Shown one piece after another: positions 1 to 12,440 of a DNA stretch of 64,000 bases. A model generated the notes under the pieces. It worked only from the letters and a program-made list of their open reading frames with translations, did not search any database and was not told where the DNA came from. The stretch is from Hyposmocoma kahamanoa (Eukaryota; Arthropoda; Insecta; Lepidoptera; Cosmopterigidae). The translations under genes were made by a program, and so were the position numbers. The stretch spans positions 7,694,393 to 7,758,392 of the forward strand of contig NW_020653852.1 in NCBI RefSeq assembly GCF_003589595.1, in the 5' to 3' direction. The first letter of the stretch is position 1; each line of letters opens with the position of its first letter.

Positions 1-190
1 GGTCCTGTGATTGTACTGTGATTGTGAGTGCACTGGGCTCGATGGGGAGGTCCTATTTCGAGTCAATTTTGAAAACAGTCTTTTCCAAATTGTTGACGTA
101 TGTAAGTTGAGTAAATTTCGTTGCTCTGGTACTCATAGAACAGGGAATTCCTTAGTTTGAGAACAAGTAATAAGGTGGAGTTTAGTCAAA
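1..190 (+). mobile_element. SINE-1 copy, degraded, cut by the left edge
   Basis: The tail GGGAATTCCTTAGT(T/C)TGAGA and the region before it match the SINE copy at 22782-22990. The head is decayed. Confidence 0.55.
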
Positions 191-555
191 CAAGTACGAA
201 ATTTTTTTATATTACTTCTTCACTAGTTTAGGGTATTAGTTTCGCGTACTACTAGTATGATAGCGCAATATCACTCAGATTTGGGACTTACCAGCTGTAG
301 TTGCTAAGCGATTGACATAAAATGCTTTTTTGTGATAACTGTTTCCGCCAGTACCAGGGGAGTATAATTTTACGGAGTTGGTGGCCAACCAAGGTAACGA
401 AAGCAACTTCGAGAGCCTACATAAAAGGCATCGCCTTGTATATTTCTAAAATACTGACAACCTGCGATAATTTTACAAACTTGATAAACAACAACTTTTG
501 TTCTGTCTTTTAATAATTTATTAGGTTTTATTTTCTTACAAAAAATATATTTTTT

Positions 556-1000
556 AACCGATTTCAAAAAAGGAGGAGGGTCTCAATTCGACTGTATGTT
601 CTTTTTTTTTGTATGTATGTTACGCGATAACTCTGGTATTTGTGAACCGATTTTCATGATTCTTTTTTTGTTGGAAAGGGGGTAGTTCCATAGTGGTCCC
701 ATTTCATTATGAAGAAAATCATCCACCTCGAAGGGTGGCTGTTCACGCATGAAGATTCATTTTTATAAATAGCGCCTAACTTTAATTTAGGAGCAATTAC
801 TTTAATGGTTGATTTTGCTATTTCTCTAATTCGAGGCGTTTTTCTCTCAATATACTTTGAGTAGTGTCGTAGTGAGAACCTATTTTTATTATCTCCAGTG
901 TCAAGTCCTGTATAGTGGCGAACTAGGGGATATTTCAATGAAACTTAGCACATAGACGTAATTCCACGTACTTTTGAGGTCGGTTTTTTTAGTACTCTGT
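556..1000 (+). repeat. Repeat B copy 1
   Basis: An about 440-bp family beginning AACCGATTTCAAAAAAGGAG and ending TTTTGAGGTCGGTTTTTTT. The two window copies align over their whole length (for example CTATAGTGG / CATAGTGGTCCCATTT, AGTCC(T/C)GTATAGTGGCGAAC). The family start is one I associate with lepidopteran genomes. Confidence 0.75.
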
Positions 1001-1683
1001 ACTGAGATTATTTTTGTAAATAGATCGCTTTAAAGGGTGGTAACTCTATGCGGTAACAAAAGAAAGCGTAACACCTAGGAACTAAATTAAAAACTAAATG
1101 GTTTATTTTTGGTAAATTTATTATGATTTTACAAATAACCCTGTTTATAAATAAACAAAATGTTAGCAACAATAGCAGACAGTAAACGGTGAAATGATAA
1201 CGACGCAAATACTTGATTTGATACGCACGGTTTATTATGATTGTAAATGTTTATACTACCTTGCGACATATTGAATTTACTTGTAGCCTACTAGAACATT
1301 TTAACTTAAATGTTTTCGATTTTTGGCTGGGTGAGGTTTATGCTAAATCCGTAATAGACTAGCGTGGTAAATGACACTTAATGGAGACCGATACCCTGTA
1401 ATGGAAAAATATTATGAACAATAATAGTGGCAGTCATGTCAAACGTGTATACCATTTTAAATGTTTCGAAAGGGAAGAAATCATTGTCTGAAGTGCCACT
1501 TTTTATAATTCAATACCATAAACATGGGAGGTTTTGTCTCTCACCGTTCTACGTTGGTAAGCATCCATAAATAATTTTGTTATACTTTCTCGTTACTTAC
1601 TAAAGGGATCATCACCCCTATCACTCCGTCATATCTCTTTGTAGGTGTAATAAAAAGCTACTTTTTTATTTTTAATATCCTAT

Positions 1684-1985
1684 ACCTGGTGGTAAGCGAC
1701 AAGCTTGTCCATAACAGTTGCAGTGCCAGTCACAGCTTTAATTCGTAAAGATCTGCGGGGCAATGTATATGAAGGGGCACTGCCACTGCGTCCGTCACCT
1801 TGAGACATAAGTCGACAAGTCCTATGTGCCTGCAATTTCACCAGCACCTTTAGCCTTCAACGCCGGAACACAATAATGCTGACATTACTGCTTAGCGGCA
1901 GAAATAAGTGAGGTGGTAGTACGTCCTCCTTACAGGTGGTGGACAAATTTTTACACATGGAGCTCTACTGTTACTAAAACACAGA
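1684..1985 (-). repeat. Repeat A copy 1
   Basis: A roughly 300-bp interspersed family. Consensus landmarks (in + orientation of the family) are GTTCGTCCAGGGAAGTACTG, TTCTGCCGCCAAGCAGTAAT, CACATGGGACTTGTCAAC, CAGATCTTTGCGATTTAAAG and CGACTTGTTCGTCCCGTCAC plus an A-rich end. This copy runs from TGGTGGTAAGCG to GAGCTCTACTG in inverse orientation. A short extra piece lies at 2083-2150. Confidence 0.8.
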
Positions 1986-3077
1986 TGACGCGGGTTTACG
2001 GCGCTTACACGCGCGTCGTCGTCGTGTATAAAATACGCCGTGTGCGTGCCTATGGCTCTTAGGCTGAGATTTGTCTCAAAGTCTCAAGTCCCATATGCCT
2101 GTAATTTCACCAGCACCTTTATCTTTCAAAACCGATGATATGATATTTCAAAGTCATTTAGGCGAACGTGTACTCTAACGTGTACTCGAGTGTGTCGTAA
2201 TTCTAGTTCACATAATTACTTGAGATTATAGACAAACGTGAGCCTATCTCTAATAGAAGAATGCCTTTATCTACAAGACCTAATTACCATTCGAAAGAAG
2301 TGTCTTTTAGCAAGCCGCAGCGAGGTCGACCTAATCGTTATGCGACCGATATACTTGAAAATGTTAAAATTTCTTTGCAACACATCCTTACTTGCGTCCA
2401 TTCGAACGCGTGCTAAGAATAAATTAGTTTATTTGATTTTATCCTTATTGTTGGTCCTATAGAGTATATTATTTTCTGTACCTATGTACATGTACCCCTA
2501 TGGGTAAATTGGATAAAGCTTAAAGGATCTAATTGATTTGTGTTTTGTACATAATGACTCTGTCTATTGATTAATGAAAATTTAAAATAAGAAAACACGC
2601 CCCTTTTGCATAAAAATAAGCATTGTTGTTACTAACCTAAAACAAACAAAATTTTAATTACAGATAGTTCTCTTACTGTGAACAATTAAAGTTAACGCCA
2701 AGTTTTCCAAATAAAAATACAAACCAAAACTAAATGAAATTTCTATTTTCAATACGACGCTATAGAATAATGAATACAGTATTAATGGACCACTGTATCT
2801 TTGACATTACAGTAATCAAAGTTAAATTTAAGTGGTCACGCTAACGGAATAAAATATGGGAAATGGACATGATCACCACAATCGAATTTATGATATATCG
2901 ATAATCGATGTTACTAAAGGGCAAGGTCTTGTCCGATTTGAGCAACATTCATGTCGCATATAAATTTTGTCATATTGATGGGACACATGATACACATGTT
3001 AATGTTGAACACGGGTTACGCGTTAAAGTAGCGTTGTTGAATATTTTCTCTGACAATTATCAGATTATAATTTTATC

Positions 3078-3510
3078 AACCGACTTAAAAAAAGGAGGAG
3101 GTTCTTAATTCGAGTGTGTGTTTTTTTTTGTATGTATGTTATGCGATAACTCCGGTATTTGTGAACCAATTTTCATGATTCTTTTTTTGTTGGAAAGAGG
3201 GTACCTCTATAGTGGTCCCATTTGATTTTAAGAAAATCATCCACCTCTAAGGGTGGCTGTTCACGCCTGAAGATTCATTTTTATAAATAGCGCCTTAATT
3301 TTATTATAAGGAGCAATTATTTTAATGGCTGATTTGGCTATTCTCCAATTCAAGGCGTTTTTCTCTCTGAATACACTTTGAGTAGTGAGAACCGATTTTT
3401 ATTATCTCCTGTGTCAAGCAAGTCCCGTATAGTGGCGAACTAGGGGATATTTCAATAAAACTTGGCAAATACACGCAATTCCACGTACTTTTGAGGTCGG
3501 TTTTTTTAGT
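3078..3510 (+). repeat. Repeat B copy 2
   Basis: Begins AACCGACTTAAAAAAAGGAG and ends TTTTGAGGTCGGTTTTTTT. Same family and orientation as 556-1000. It lies just upstream of the first visible CERT exon. Confidence 0.75.
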
Positions 3511-3814
3511 AATCTGTACTGAGATTATTTATATTATATGTTTAATTTAGTTTATTTGAAATATAATGTAATTTACATTATGATTTCATTCTTTTGATAG
3601 AAAAAGCATAAATTTCAAGGAAGTAATACAAAGACTAGTAAGTATCCCCATGTCACCATAAACGTGATGTGACTCAGATTTGAAACATGTTATGTAACTT
3701 TTATCGGCACTTTAAAATATTTCGTCAGCAATGACGATGGTCTTCAAAGTACTATGATAATTGTATTTTAGTTGTCATTACATTGTGAATAAATTTAAAA
3801 TTCCTTGTCATTAG

Positions 3815-3997
3815 GAGGGTCCCCACTCCACTTTGCCAGACGATGAGTTCTACGATGCAGTTGAGACAGGATTCGACAAGATGGAGGAGGAGCGGTGTGC
3901 CCGCGTGGTGCCGCCTAGTGTAGCCACGCGTGACCAGGTCGAGTTGCCTCCACCGGCCATTGACAACCGCCTCACTGTGCACGCCTTGTGGCCTGAG
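3815..3997 (+). CDS. cert: CERT exon: linker before START
   Basis: The exon starts after ATTAG and ends at GAG|GTGGGT in phase 0. It reads [19 protein letters not shown] and then an acidic, proline-containing stretch ending TVHALWPE. The EFYDAVE core matches the region just before START in other CERT proteins. Confidence 0.88.
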
Positions 3998-6900
3998 GTG
4001 GGTTTTACACACTTTTTTTTCACACATAAGCGCGTTTGCGCATTGCATCCGATTCGTATTCGTTCCAAATCTGAGACTATACAAATCTAGAAAACTCGAA
4101 CCCACTTCGGAGAATAATATAAATAAATATAGATAAAATGATCGCTGTGACATTTCGGACCGTCTTTTCTCGGATTTGGAACTGGGGGTCTACTCTCGAT
4201 CTCCGTCCGACATCGGTCCGAAACAATTACTGTCAAATAAGTAATATTCAACACACAACAAAATTAAAAGACAAGTATCAGGTATGAAGCTTCATTCGCA
4301 TCACGTGTCTTTTCATTTGGTCAAGTATTGTTTATTTGGCTGGCAGTAATTGTTTCGGACGGATGTCGGACGGAGATCGAGAGTACACCCCCTGTAACGA
4401 ATAGGACGTAGTATACGTAGTATAGTAGTCTATGTTAAAGTATAGATAGAAGTGGTAGTACTACTTGTCAACATCAAGTTCAAGTTGCTTATCCAGTGTG
4501 AATTGTGATAGTATAGGTTGTGAACTAAAACGTATTAAGCCGAAAATGGTATCGTGGTTGCGTAGGCGAACTTGTGAGGTAGATGCGGCGACATTCATTC
4601 ATTCATTAAACGATATTAAAACATTTTCTAGAAATAAAATATACCATCTTACTCTAAACACTTACTTATTACGGAATATGAGGAAATAAAATGTCATTGA
4701 AATATTTCTAATAACAATCGAGTAAAATTGATTTTAACATAGATGAACGTAGTAAAAAACGAAAATTGTGATTTTTTTATCGAGCAAGGTTTAGTCAAAC
4801 GTGGTACGGACTCCATAGTTCAGTAGCGATATATTGTTTTAATGTTGAAAAACTCATGCATCCAAACGTCTATTTTAGTCTCAGTTCACCGTAATATGTT
4901 TTGCAGATCGACAGGATATCAACAGAACAGATGCAAGCCGCGTTCGAAGGCGTCGGCGGCGAAATTGGTTGGCAGTTGTTCGCCGAAGAGGGAGACATGA
5001 GGATGTATAGGAGGTAAGAGTTGAATTTCGTCATCGGCTATTTACATTGATTGTACTACCTTAAACACGGCGCGCGCCGCCCGAGATAAAACAAACTTAT
5101 AAATTTGTTCGTGACCGATGTCCTTTTTTCACATCGTAGGAGTGATGTGAAGAAAAGAGACATGCCCCCTGAGATGTGCCCCACAAATCTTTGCGATTTA
5201 AAGCTCTGAGTGGCACTGCAACTGTTTCGTCCCGTGCACTTGATATTATAAAAGAAGTGCTGCCACCATACCTATTTCTGCCGTCAAGCAGTAATGTGAG
5301 GAATACTACGTTCCGGGTTTTTAACTGTTATAGCGTCATTAATACAATCGATGATTCCGCCAATGTCAAGGTTAGGAAGACACGCGTTTATTATTCAGAA
5401 TTTAAGCGGTGGTTATTGAAGGGTAACTTTGTATCCCAGGGTGGCAGGCGCAGTGGCAGTGCCTCTCAGATCTTGGCGATTTAAAGGTTTGAGTGGTGCT
5501 GCGGCTGTTATGGGTAGGACTGTCGCTTTGTTCATCCCGTCACTAAGAACTCAGTGAACCAAGTTCAGTTAATAATAAATAGTAAACGTAAAGGCCAGAT
5601 AGTCCTACGTTAACATATTTTATCGTATTTTTTTCCAGGGAGATGGAAGTGGACGGAATGGTGATGGATCCTCTGAAAGCGATGCACAAAGTGCGCGGCG
5701 TGTCAGCGCGCGAGATGTGCCATTACTTTTTCAACCCTCGCTACCGGTATGAATGGGAAAGTAAGTCTTATTTTAACTTTTTCAACCACATCATTTACTC
5801 AATTTGAAACTTAGAAATCCTCTTTACCAGAGCAATGAAACTCACTCGTGGCACTACCCAGAACACCCACACTAGTCAGTACTAATTTAGAAAAGTTTCC
5901 CAAATTGGTCCCACCTTAAACCAACATATTAACAAAAAAAACTGATATTGTTTCATCGTTTTAATCACAAGAAACGCCATCAGGGTAAAACTAATAAGAA
6001 ATAATACAAATTTAAAATAATAAAAGGGTAATTCTGTAATAGTAATAAACACTCTTCTCCCTCCAGCAACACTAGAAACGATGACCATCGTCGAAGAGTT
6101 GTCTTCAGACGCAATGGTGTTCCACCAGACATTCAAGCGCATCTGGCCTGCATCGCAACGAGACGCGCTCTTTTGGTCACACGTTCGTGCCTCTGAGGGC
6201 AACACTTATGCTGTTACCAATCATTCGACTACGAATCCGGATTATCCAGTAAGTATCATCGTAATGTATAAAAGCACTTTGACTGTTATAGATGTTAAAA
6301 AATATAGTTTATATGCAGGCAGAGAAGCATGAGAGACGACTTAGGTAATCAGAGTATTATAAAAAGGTGTAAGGGAGTGTTTGTTGCGTGAATCGGTCAG
6401 TCTCGGACTAATGTACAATTTTTATTATTGCGTCATACTCGGACTAGCGTTTATTACCTAATTTTCGTGGCACTTTTTATTATTTAAGTATTAGATTTTT
6501 TATCGTGCTATTTTCATTATTAATATTCGAGTACTAATCGTGAAATATTATTTGATAATTACATGATAATATACTTGAAAATTTAAATGCTAAAAATTGC
6601 CACGGAAATATTAGGCAGTGAATACTAGCCCAAGAATGATTGATTTAAGTAATCGATTTTTTGTCGTGCAATATTATTTAATATTCGAGTATTGTGTCGT
6701 GAAATATTATTTAATAATTACACGAGGTATACTTGAATATTTAAATAATAAAAATTGTCACGGATATTAGGTAGTGCACACTACTCCGACAATGACCGGA
6801 ATAAGATCTGTGTGTGGGTTGTCTCACGATATGGGTAGTTTCAACAAACCATGGCATCAACCAGTTGCATTCATAAGAAAGCATCAAACAGGGTAGGTTT

Positions 6901-9252
6901 TTTTTGTAAAAATAGCAGTTTTAGTTTTTATTACTCTATTAAAACAAGACATAAGTCGGGCCCCAAATCAAAATTATTAAATTTTAAATCGTCGCAGTTT
7001 TGTGTCGATAAGAGTGTGAATGCCAGGATTGTGTACGTTTGGTGGCTTGTCAGTAGCCATTGAGCTACTATTCAACTGCCATTGTAATCTTTTGGAATTC
7101 TGCTTTTCAATGGCGAGTTGATAGCACGTTTATGACGTCGTCTATTAATGATTGGATATAAAGAAAATGCATTTAATTTGAAGACTAAATTGCTGTTTAA
7201 ACGAGATACTAATTAAAATATGTATATTTCCATGGTAGTTTCAGAAGGCAACATCGATCGTTAATGATTGAATGAATGAATGCTATCACGGCCATTCCTG
7301 ACACTATTGAGACTTAACTACCATTACAACTAGATTTTAGCAAAATAACAATTATATCACAAATGCAATATAATCTCAGTGAAGTTACATTTAGTCAATG
7401 GCATTACAATTACATGTGGTTTCAAGAAAATTTGCTGAAGTAGGGCCCAGTTTTTTTTTATACAATATCAGGCGAGGGGACGAACATGTCGTACACCTGA
7501 TGGTAAGCTATACGCCTGTCCATAACAATTGCAGTGCCACTCGGACCTTTAAAATCGCAAAGATCTGAGGGGCACTGTCACCTTGACACATAAGTTGACA
7601 AGTCCCATGTGCTTGTAATTTCACAAGCACTCTTACCCTTCGGTTTTGAAGGGCAAGAACACAGTAATGCTGACATTAGTGCTTGGCGGCAGAAATAGGT
7701 AAGGCAGCAGTACTTCCCTGGACTAACTCTTTCACAACAAGCTCAAGTACTATAAGTAGCTGATAATATCGGTCAAATAATATTTCGCGAACTATATCAA
7801 ACAAATTGTGTTTCAGCCGAACACTAGTGCGTGTATCCGCCTCTACGTCACCGTGTGCCTGGCGTGTCGCAGCGAGTACCCGGCTGGCGAACAGCCCACG
7901 AGGGAGAACGTCGTCACCAGCATCGCCTATTGCAGTACAGGTTTGTTGTTTGACAAAACCTTTCAATTGTTTTGTAGGACTCATTTCTTCACACTATCGT
8001 TTGTCTATCATGTCTTATACTGAGTATAGTCTTGAGTAATACCCGCTATTAATTCGTCAAGTTTTATTTTGGTCGAATGGGTGTGGAATAGCTGATGTTA
8101 TTTCGCCATTTGAAAGAGGTACCCGTAGTGAATTGTTCGTAGGCTTAGGTGATCTTTGAGTGTAACGCTATTAACGAGGACGGACATTTCGAAAAATACT
8201 AGAGACTTTTATAAAGAATGACTACCTTTTGGTATGAACAACGTTTTCTATAGAACGCATATCCAGGTTTGCGAAAATATTGCTAAACATTCTAGAATGA
8301 ATCAATATTCTAGATTATGTGAATGGTACTGCAACTGTTATGGACAGGCGTGTCGCTTACCACGAGGCACACGGCTTGGTCGTCCCATCACTTTCTACCA
8401 AAAATCTTATCTTGGGTAAAAAAATATAGATTGACAAAAAAAAGAAATCAACGGCTTTCACAATTCCATTATATCCGGTAGACAGTAAATTTTTTTAGGT
8501 TGTAATTAGTTTTTCAATTATTCAGGTTTACTTTTGACATATTAATATGCTTAGCTATTTAAATAGCTAAGGCATAAAACTGCGTTCATGAAACATATCG
8601 ACTGTGAACTGGCAACCGGTACTATCTTAATTTTGACAACTTTACGTTTACTTTACAGGTGAAGAAAAAAATTGTTTGCGTCATTTATATACCATCTGGT
8701 TTATTAAATAAAAATACGTAGTGTGTAATAAAAATATTTAAAAACTACGTATTTTTATTTAATAAATCATGCTATATAAATGTCGCAAACAATTTTTTTC
8801 TTCACCTGTAAGTCAATGTAAAGTTGTCAAAATTGAGATAGTACTGGTTGCCAGTTCACAGTCGAATTGCGATTTATGGGACAGAGAATCTGTATTGCTT
8901 GCTGTATTATAAGCGGATTGTCTATGATTTGTCTCGAGCGCACACGTCACATAATGCAAATGTAGAGGGGGTCAGTCTATGTACAACCGTCAGCTAGGAG
9001 GCACGTGGTACGCACCACAATACCAATACGCTGTTATTTGTAGGAGCGGATATTACTCTTGCATTGGCTAAGTCTAGTAGATTACTTTGTTAGACCCAGT
9101 AATAATTATATACTTTGTTTTCAGTAAACCCCGGAGGTTGGGCCCCTGCCGGCGTCCTCCGTGCAGTATACAAGCGCGAATACCCCAAGTTCCTGAAACG
9201 GTTCACCAGCTACGTGGTTGACCAGTGCAAAGGGAAACCGCTCGCCATCTAG
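3815..9252 (+). CDS. cert: Ceramide transfer protein (CERT), 3' part: START domain, six exons
   Basis: CERT carries ceramide from the endoplasmic reticulum to the Golgi for sphingomyelin synthesis; its C-terminal START domain holds the lipid. The exons are 3815-3997, 4907-5013, 5639-5760, 6067-6248, 7817-7940 and 9125-9252, all with AG/GT borders and matching phases. Joined, they give about 215 codons. They read through a linker ([11 protein letters not shown]), the START entry ([19 protein letters not shown]), [14 protein letters not shown], then [13 protein letters not shown], and end [15 protein letters not shown]...[15 protein letters not shown] followed by TAG. The order and spacing match animal CERT/COL4A3BP. 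The Gln of FHQTFKR and the Asn of AVTNHS sit where human CERT has ceramide-contacting Gln and Asn (family knowledge). The PH domain and FFAT motif are not here and must lie upstream, so the gene is cut by the left edge. Introns hold repeat A, a MITE and a long hairpin. Identification is firm. Confidence 0.94.
4025..4395 (+). repeat. MITE family C copy 1, in CERT intron
   Basis: An inner palindrome (4183-4393) with inverted ends GGGGGTCTACTCTCGATCTC / GAGATCGAGAGTACACCCCC, plus an outer flank (CGTTTGCGCATTGCATCCGA, GAGACTATACAAATCTAGAA) that is also shared with the second copy. Confidence 0.7.
4907..5013 (+). CDS. cert: CERT exon: start of START domain
   Basis: The acceptor is TTTTGCAG and the donor GTAAGAG. 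The exon reads [20 protein letters not shown] then [16 protein letters not shown]. The WQL..EEG.M.(V/M)YRR pattern is the usual first strand of the CERT START fold. It ends two bases into an Arg codon completed by the next exon. Confidence 0.93.
5159..5550 (+). repeat. Repeat A copy 2, rearranged, in CERT intron
   Basis: The 3' part of one copy (5185-5254) is followed at once by the 5' part of another (5255-5322), about 105 bp of other sequence, then a second 3' part (5425-5548). This looks like one or two copies scrambled by recombination. Confidence 0.7.
5639..5760 (+). CDS. cert: CERT exon: START middle strands
   Basis: The acceptor is TTTTTCCAG and the donor GTAAGT. The exon reads [18 protein letters not shown] and ends PRYRYEWE, colinear with the DPLKATHAVKGV...WE segment of vertebrate CERT. 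Confidence 0.93.
6067..6248 (+). CDS. cert: CERT exon: START lipid-cavity segment
   Basis: The acceptor is CTCCCTCCAG and the donor GTAAGT. The exon reads [20 protein letters not shown] then [17 protein letters not shown]. The KR.WPASQRD block is diagnostic for CERT-type START domains. Confidence 0.95.
6395..6785. repeat. MITE family D copy 1, fold-back, in CERT intron
   Basis: Inverted ends around ACTCGGACTAGCG...ACCTAATTTTCGTGGCACTT and AATTGTCACGGATATTAGGT...ACTCCGACA. Inside are repeated ATTATTTAATATTCGAGTAT motifs in both directions. It is very AT-rich. Confidence 0.6.
7450..7765 (-). repeat. Repeat A copy 3, in CERT intron
   Basis: Full-length inverse copy from a T-rich end (TTTTTTTTATACAATATCAG) to ACAACAAGCTCAAGTACTAT, ending about 50 bp before a CERT exon. 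Confidence 0.8.
7817..7940 (+). CDS. cert: CERT exon: START C-terminal half
   Basis: The exon begins after TTTCAG and ends with donor GTTTGT. It reads [20 protein letters not shown] and ends [10 protein letters not shown]. It corresponds to the N.RCVRAKINVAMICQT...ITYVA segment of human CERT. Conservation is lower here than in the neighbouring exons. Confidence 0.9.
8318..8410 (+). repeat. Repeat A copy 4, 3' fragment, in CERT intron
   Basis: GGTACTGCAACTGTTATGGA, CGTGTCGCTTACCACGAGG and CGTCCCATCACTTT match the family 3' end. Confidence 0.7.
8598..8865. repeat. Long hairpin (inverted repeat) in last CERT intron
   Basis: 268 bp with arms of about 125 bp that match at most positions: TCGACTGTGAACTGGCAACC at the left, its complement at the right, and a shared ACAGGTGAAGAAAAAAATTG. 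The spacer is only about 20 bp. A transcript of the intron would fold into a long near-perfect hairpin. Confidence 0.8.
9125..9252 (+). CDS. cert: CERT last coding exon
   Basis: The acceptor is TTTTCAG. The exon reads (V)[19 protein letters not shown], then [20 protein letters not shown] and AI, and stops at TAG (9250-9252). The NPGGW and FLKRFTSYV motifs form the C-terminal helix of START. Confidence 0.96.
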
Positions 9253-9760
9253 CGATAACATTGGACAACTAACTGTGTCCCTAACTTTGTATTTAGTATT
9301 TAGATAGCTCTGTGGTGAAATGCCTAATATTTGATACGGCGTAAATGATACATTCTTCTTAGACGACACCCATGTCCGGCAGTGGGCGGAAGATATGGGT
9401 TGATACGGTTTAATACTGATATAAATTTAAAACAGATGCAAGTGACACCATTTATAAATGCAAATGGAGAGGGTATAATGAGTTAATATAATAATTCGCT
9501 GTACACCGCAACAGCATACAAAACCGTTCGGCAATTGTAGCGTCATTAAATTTAACATTTCTTTCATCGATTTCTGATAAGAGATATTCTGTCAGATTTC
9601 AAGAATCCTCACCTGTACTTTGTGCTAGGTCCCGTATAATTTATGCTTTTTTATCCAAAACTCTGAAGATACGCAGCCAAACTTTTATACTTCCAAACTC
9701 ATCAACATAATATTATATAAGTGCGATTATAGACGTAATAAACTACAACTACTATATACT
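9253..9760 (+). other. Probable CERT 3' UTR
   Basis: No coding potential continues after the TAG. The first AATAAA on this strand lies at 9737-9742, a plausible polyadenylation signal. The true 3' end cannot be seen from sequence alone. Confidence 0.4.
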
Positions 9761-10859
9761 GCTCCTAGATATAGAAAACATCTTATCAAAACGTGTATCG
9801 AACGGCAAGCCTTAGCTTTCCTTTTCACACTCGCGTAGCATTTAAAGACGTATGAAAGGGACGATAAAAAATAGAGCTATCGCTTTCTCTCGCATAGCAT
9901 ATTCAAGCGTTTGAAAAGATAAACGGATTTTATAGAGCTATAATTAATTATACGTGTTCTAAGGGTTTATATTCGATTACCGTTATAGTCCGTTGGCTGG
10001 ATGATTTTAAATGGCTCATTATGAACTGTGTATTTTAAAATGAAGACTTTTGATAAGAATATACATAATTGGCAGACTGCGTAAGATTAGAGCCACATCT
10101 AGCGGAAATTATGCAACCGAATTGCGCACGCAGAATGCCAGACGAGTCTGCCTTTATTGTCCTAATATAAAAAAATAAAAAAATACACGCGTTCCTTATA
10201 TTTGAGAAGGTGTTGTTGCTGGTGTATAAATAAATAAATAAATAAAAAATAATGAAAAAAAAAGTACTTTTTAATTTAATCTTTATTAATGGAGTGTTCT
10301 TTATACACCAGGATTATCAATTTTTGAATCACGTTACGTCAAAAGAATACAAATTAAAGTTAAAAGTACAGCATTGAAATACAAATTAATAATACAGGAT
10401 AAATTCAAAGTAAAGACTTATAGTATTCAGATGTATACCTCAGTTTCGCACACTAATTTACAGTAGTTTCATTTACATGTAAGTTGCTTTCATGAGTGAG
10501 TTGCGCGCGCGTAAGTTTGAGTATGCACGTTTGCTAAAACGTAAATGCGGCCGAGACGAACACATTGGACGTAAGTTCGAATCAAAAATCGACTTTGGAA
10601 GTCGATTTCAGTTTTGAAAGTCTCTTATATGGTAGACTGAGTAAACCGACCAAATTGCTAAATATATAGAAAATCGTGTACTTACAATTTTCGTCCTATT
10701 GCCAGAAAGCCGATCCAGGACTCATTAAGTGCTTGTAAACACCGGAAACGTACCCCAGGAATATAAGAGATGCAAAGTATAGTTTATAGTAATAGAGATG
10801 CAACTTTGTACTTACGTATCTCTTTTTCAGGGCACACTCTTAAAAAGGGATATGAATTA

Positions 10860-11098
10860 CATATCACACATGAAACCAAATATTGTCGTAACTCAAAAAT
10901 GAGAAAACACGATTTGATAATAAAATTAATGAATCTTATTGCGAATAGTGGGATTACTTTTATACATAAGAATTAGTTATCCCATTATAAACGAGAATAT
11001 TTATTGGTTCAATTCAGTAATTTTTTGAACTTTCTAATCGTGTTTTCTTGATTCCATTGTTTTTGAGTTACGACAGTATTTGATTTCATGTGCGATAT
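10860..11098. repeat. Fold-back repeat between CERT and the Myb/SANT gene
   Basis: ACTGTCGTAACTCAAAAAC and CATGAAACCAAATATTGTCG recur in inverse form (GAGTTACGACAGTATTTGAT) about 190 bp apart, and GAAAACACGATT also recurs. MITE-like. Confidence 0.55.
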
Positions 11099-11939
11099 TT
11101 GCTGCTACATACTGCTACTATATACGTAAGGCACAATTTCAAGAATTGAGCTCATTTTTTCTTCAATTGGTTGGGTGTGACACTGTACTAGCAAGGCAAT
11201 TCCTGTCTTTTCGGGGTTCAAGACAAAAAGAGATAAAGATACATGGAACTTGTTTGCGAGAAGAGAGACGATTGTGTTCAGCTAGAGTTGACGTATAAAT
11301 AGCGCTGAGAATATTGTAGTAAAACAGGGTAGAACCGATTTTGTCACATGTAATCATAGCGTAGTATCGTTTTCGAGTGGATTTAGTTTGTTTTTGAATT
11401 TTCTCATGACAAAGATATTTCTTAATACCGCGAAAAGACTTAACGTCTGTTTAATGTTATAATATTATGTCGTACATTGTAGGGTGACTTAGAGCCTTAA
11501 AATAAATTTTATAATGACGAGTAGGTTGGACCGTTCTTATCATAAGCGATATAGAGATGAATTTAAATCTTAAGTATTAACCTTGAAGTGCTCTAGACCC
11601 TATCCACCCAACACAAGGTTAAAAGTTGTCGAGAAAGATCTGCTAATATACTGTATAATTTTCTTATGTCATTTCGGTCCGTTTTCATAGACAATTGTCA
11701 AAAACAAGCTATCCGCTTATCTCATCCATCCGGTATAATGTTAAAGGATGTTTGAAAAGGGTTCAATAGTACTTTAGGATATGAAGACGCCCGTGATACA
11801 TTAGCGGCGTAGATCCTCAAAAAGCTATAAATTGTTGTTTGTATCCGTTCAAACGCCGTTGATTCTAAAGCAATGTTTGTAAAAACATGTAATTTATTCC
11901 TAGATATGAACTTAAGGTCCTTTACCTATTACCTACACA

Positions 11940-12440
11940 TAAATAGTTATTTGTATCGATTCAAACGCGCGTACAAAGCTATGCAAACGTGCGTTTGAAT
12001 CGATTCAACTACAACAACAATATCGCGTTATAAGGCGGAGGAAAGGGGCGGGGGAGGGTAGACCATTTCGCCACTCCGCCAGCTGCAATCGTTTGTATCG
12101 CCGTAAGCTCGGCATATTTTATACGCGCAGATGACGTGCACTACACGAACGCGCGTTTACGGCGCGTCGCCACTAAAGTTGTGAACGCGTGCAAAGGTTT
12201 ATGTCCACTTGCACTAAACTTAAGTACGTCCTAAACAAACGCTTAAATTTATAAGACACTCTTAACACAATGTGTTAAGAGCGTCTTTTGCATTGCAAGC
12301 ATTGGTTTGAGACGTACGTTTAGTGCGTGTTGACATTACTGGCCGCGACTGATTCGCGTTAACGTGCGTCACCTGCGTGTCCTCTATTAAAATACGCCTA
12401 GTGTATGGTGCTTTGCCTTCACTGCAACACAAAGCATAAG
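11940..12440. repeat. CpG-rich palindromic repeat block
   Basis: Contains an inverted pair ATCGATTCAAACGCGCGT / ACGTGCGTTTGAATCGAT (11955-12003), a stem-loop at 12252-12286 (GACACTCTTAACACA / TGTGTTAAGAGCGTC), and many CGCG motifs. GATGACG...GTTTACGGCGC is also found near 1984-2010. No gene is visible. Confidence 0.45.

Noticed and set aside
3752..4153. 133-codon open frame antisense to a CERT exon
   Set aside because: It is a shadow of the CERT exon and the adjoining MITE; no motif or splice logic supports it.
7676..7984. 102-codon minus-strand frame
   Set aside because: It covers the antisense of a CERT exon plus repeat A.
12252..12286. Possible microRNA-like hairpin
   Set aside because: The stem is only about 15 bp with almost no loop, far from a pre-miRNA; it is part of a palindromic repeat block.
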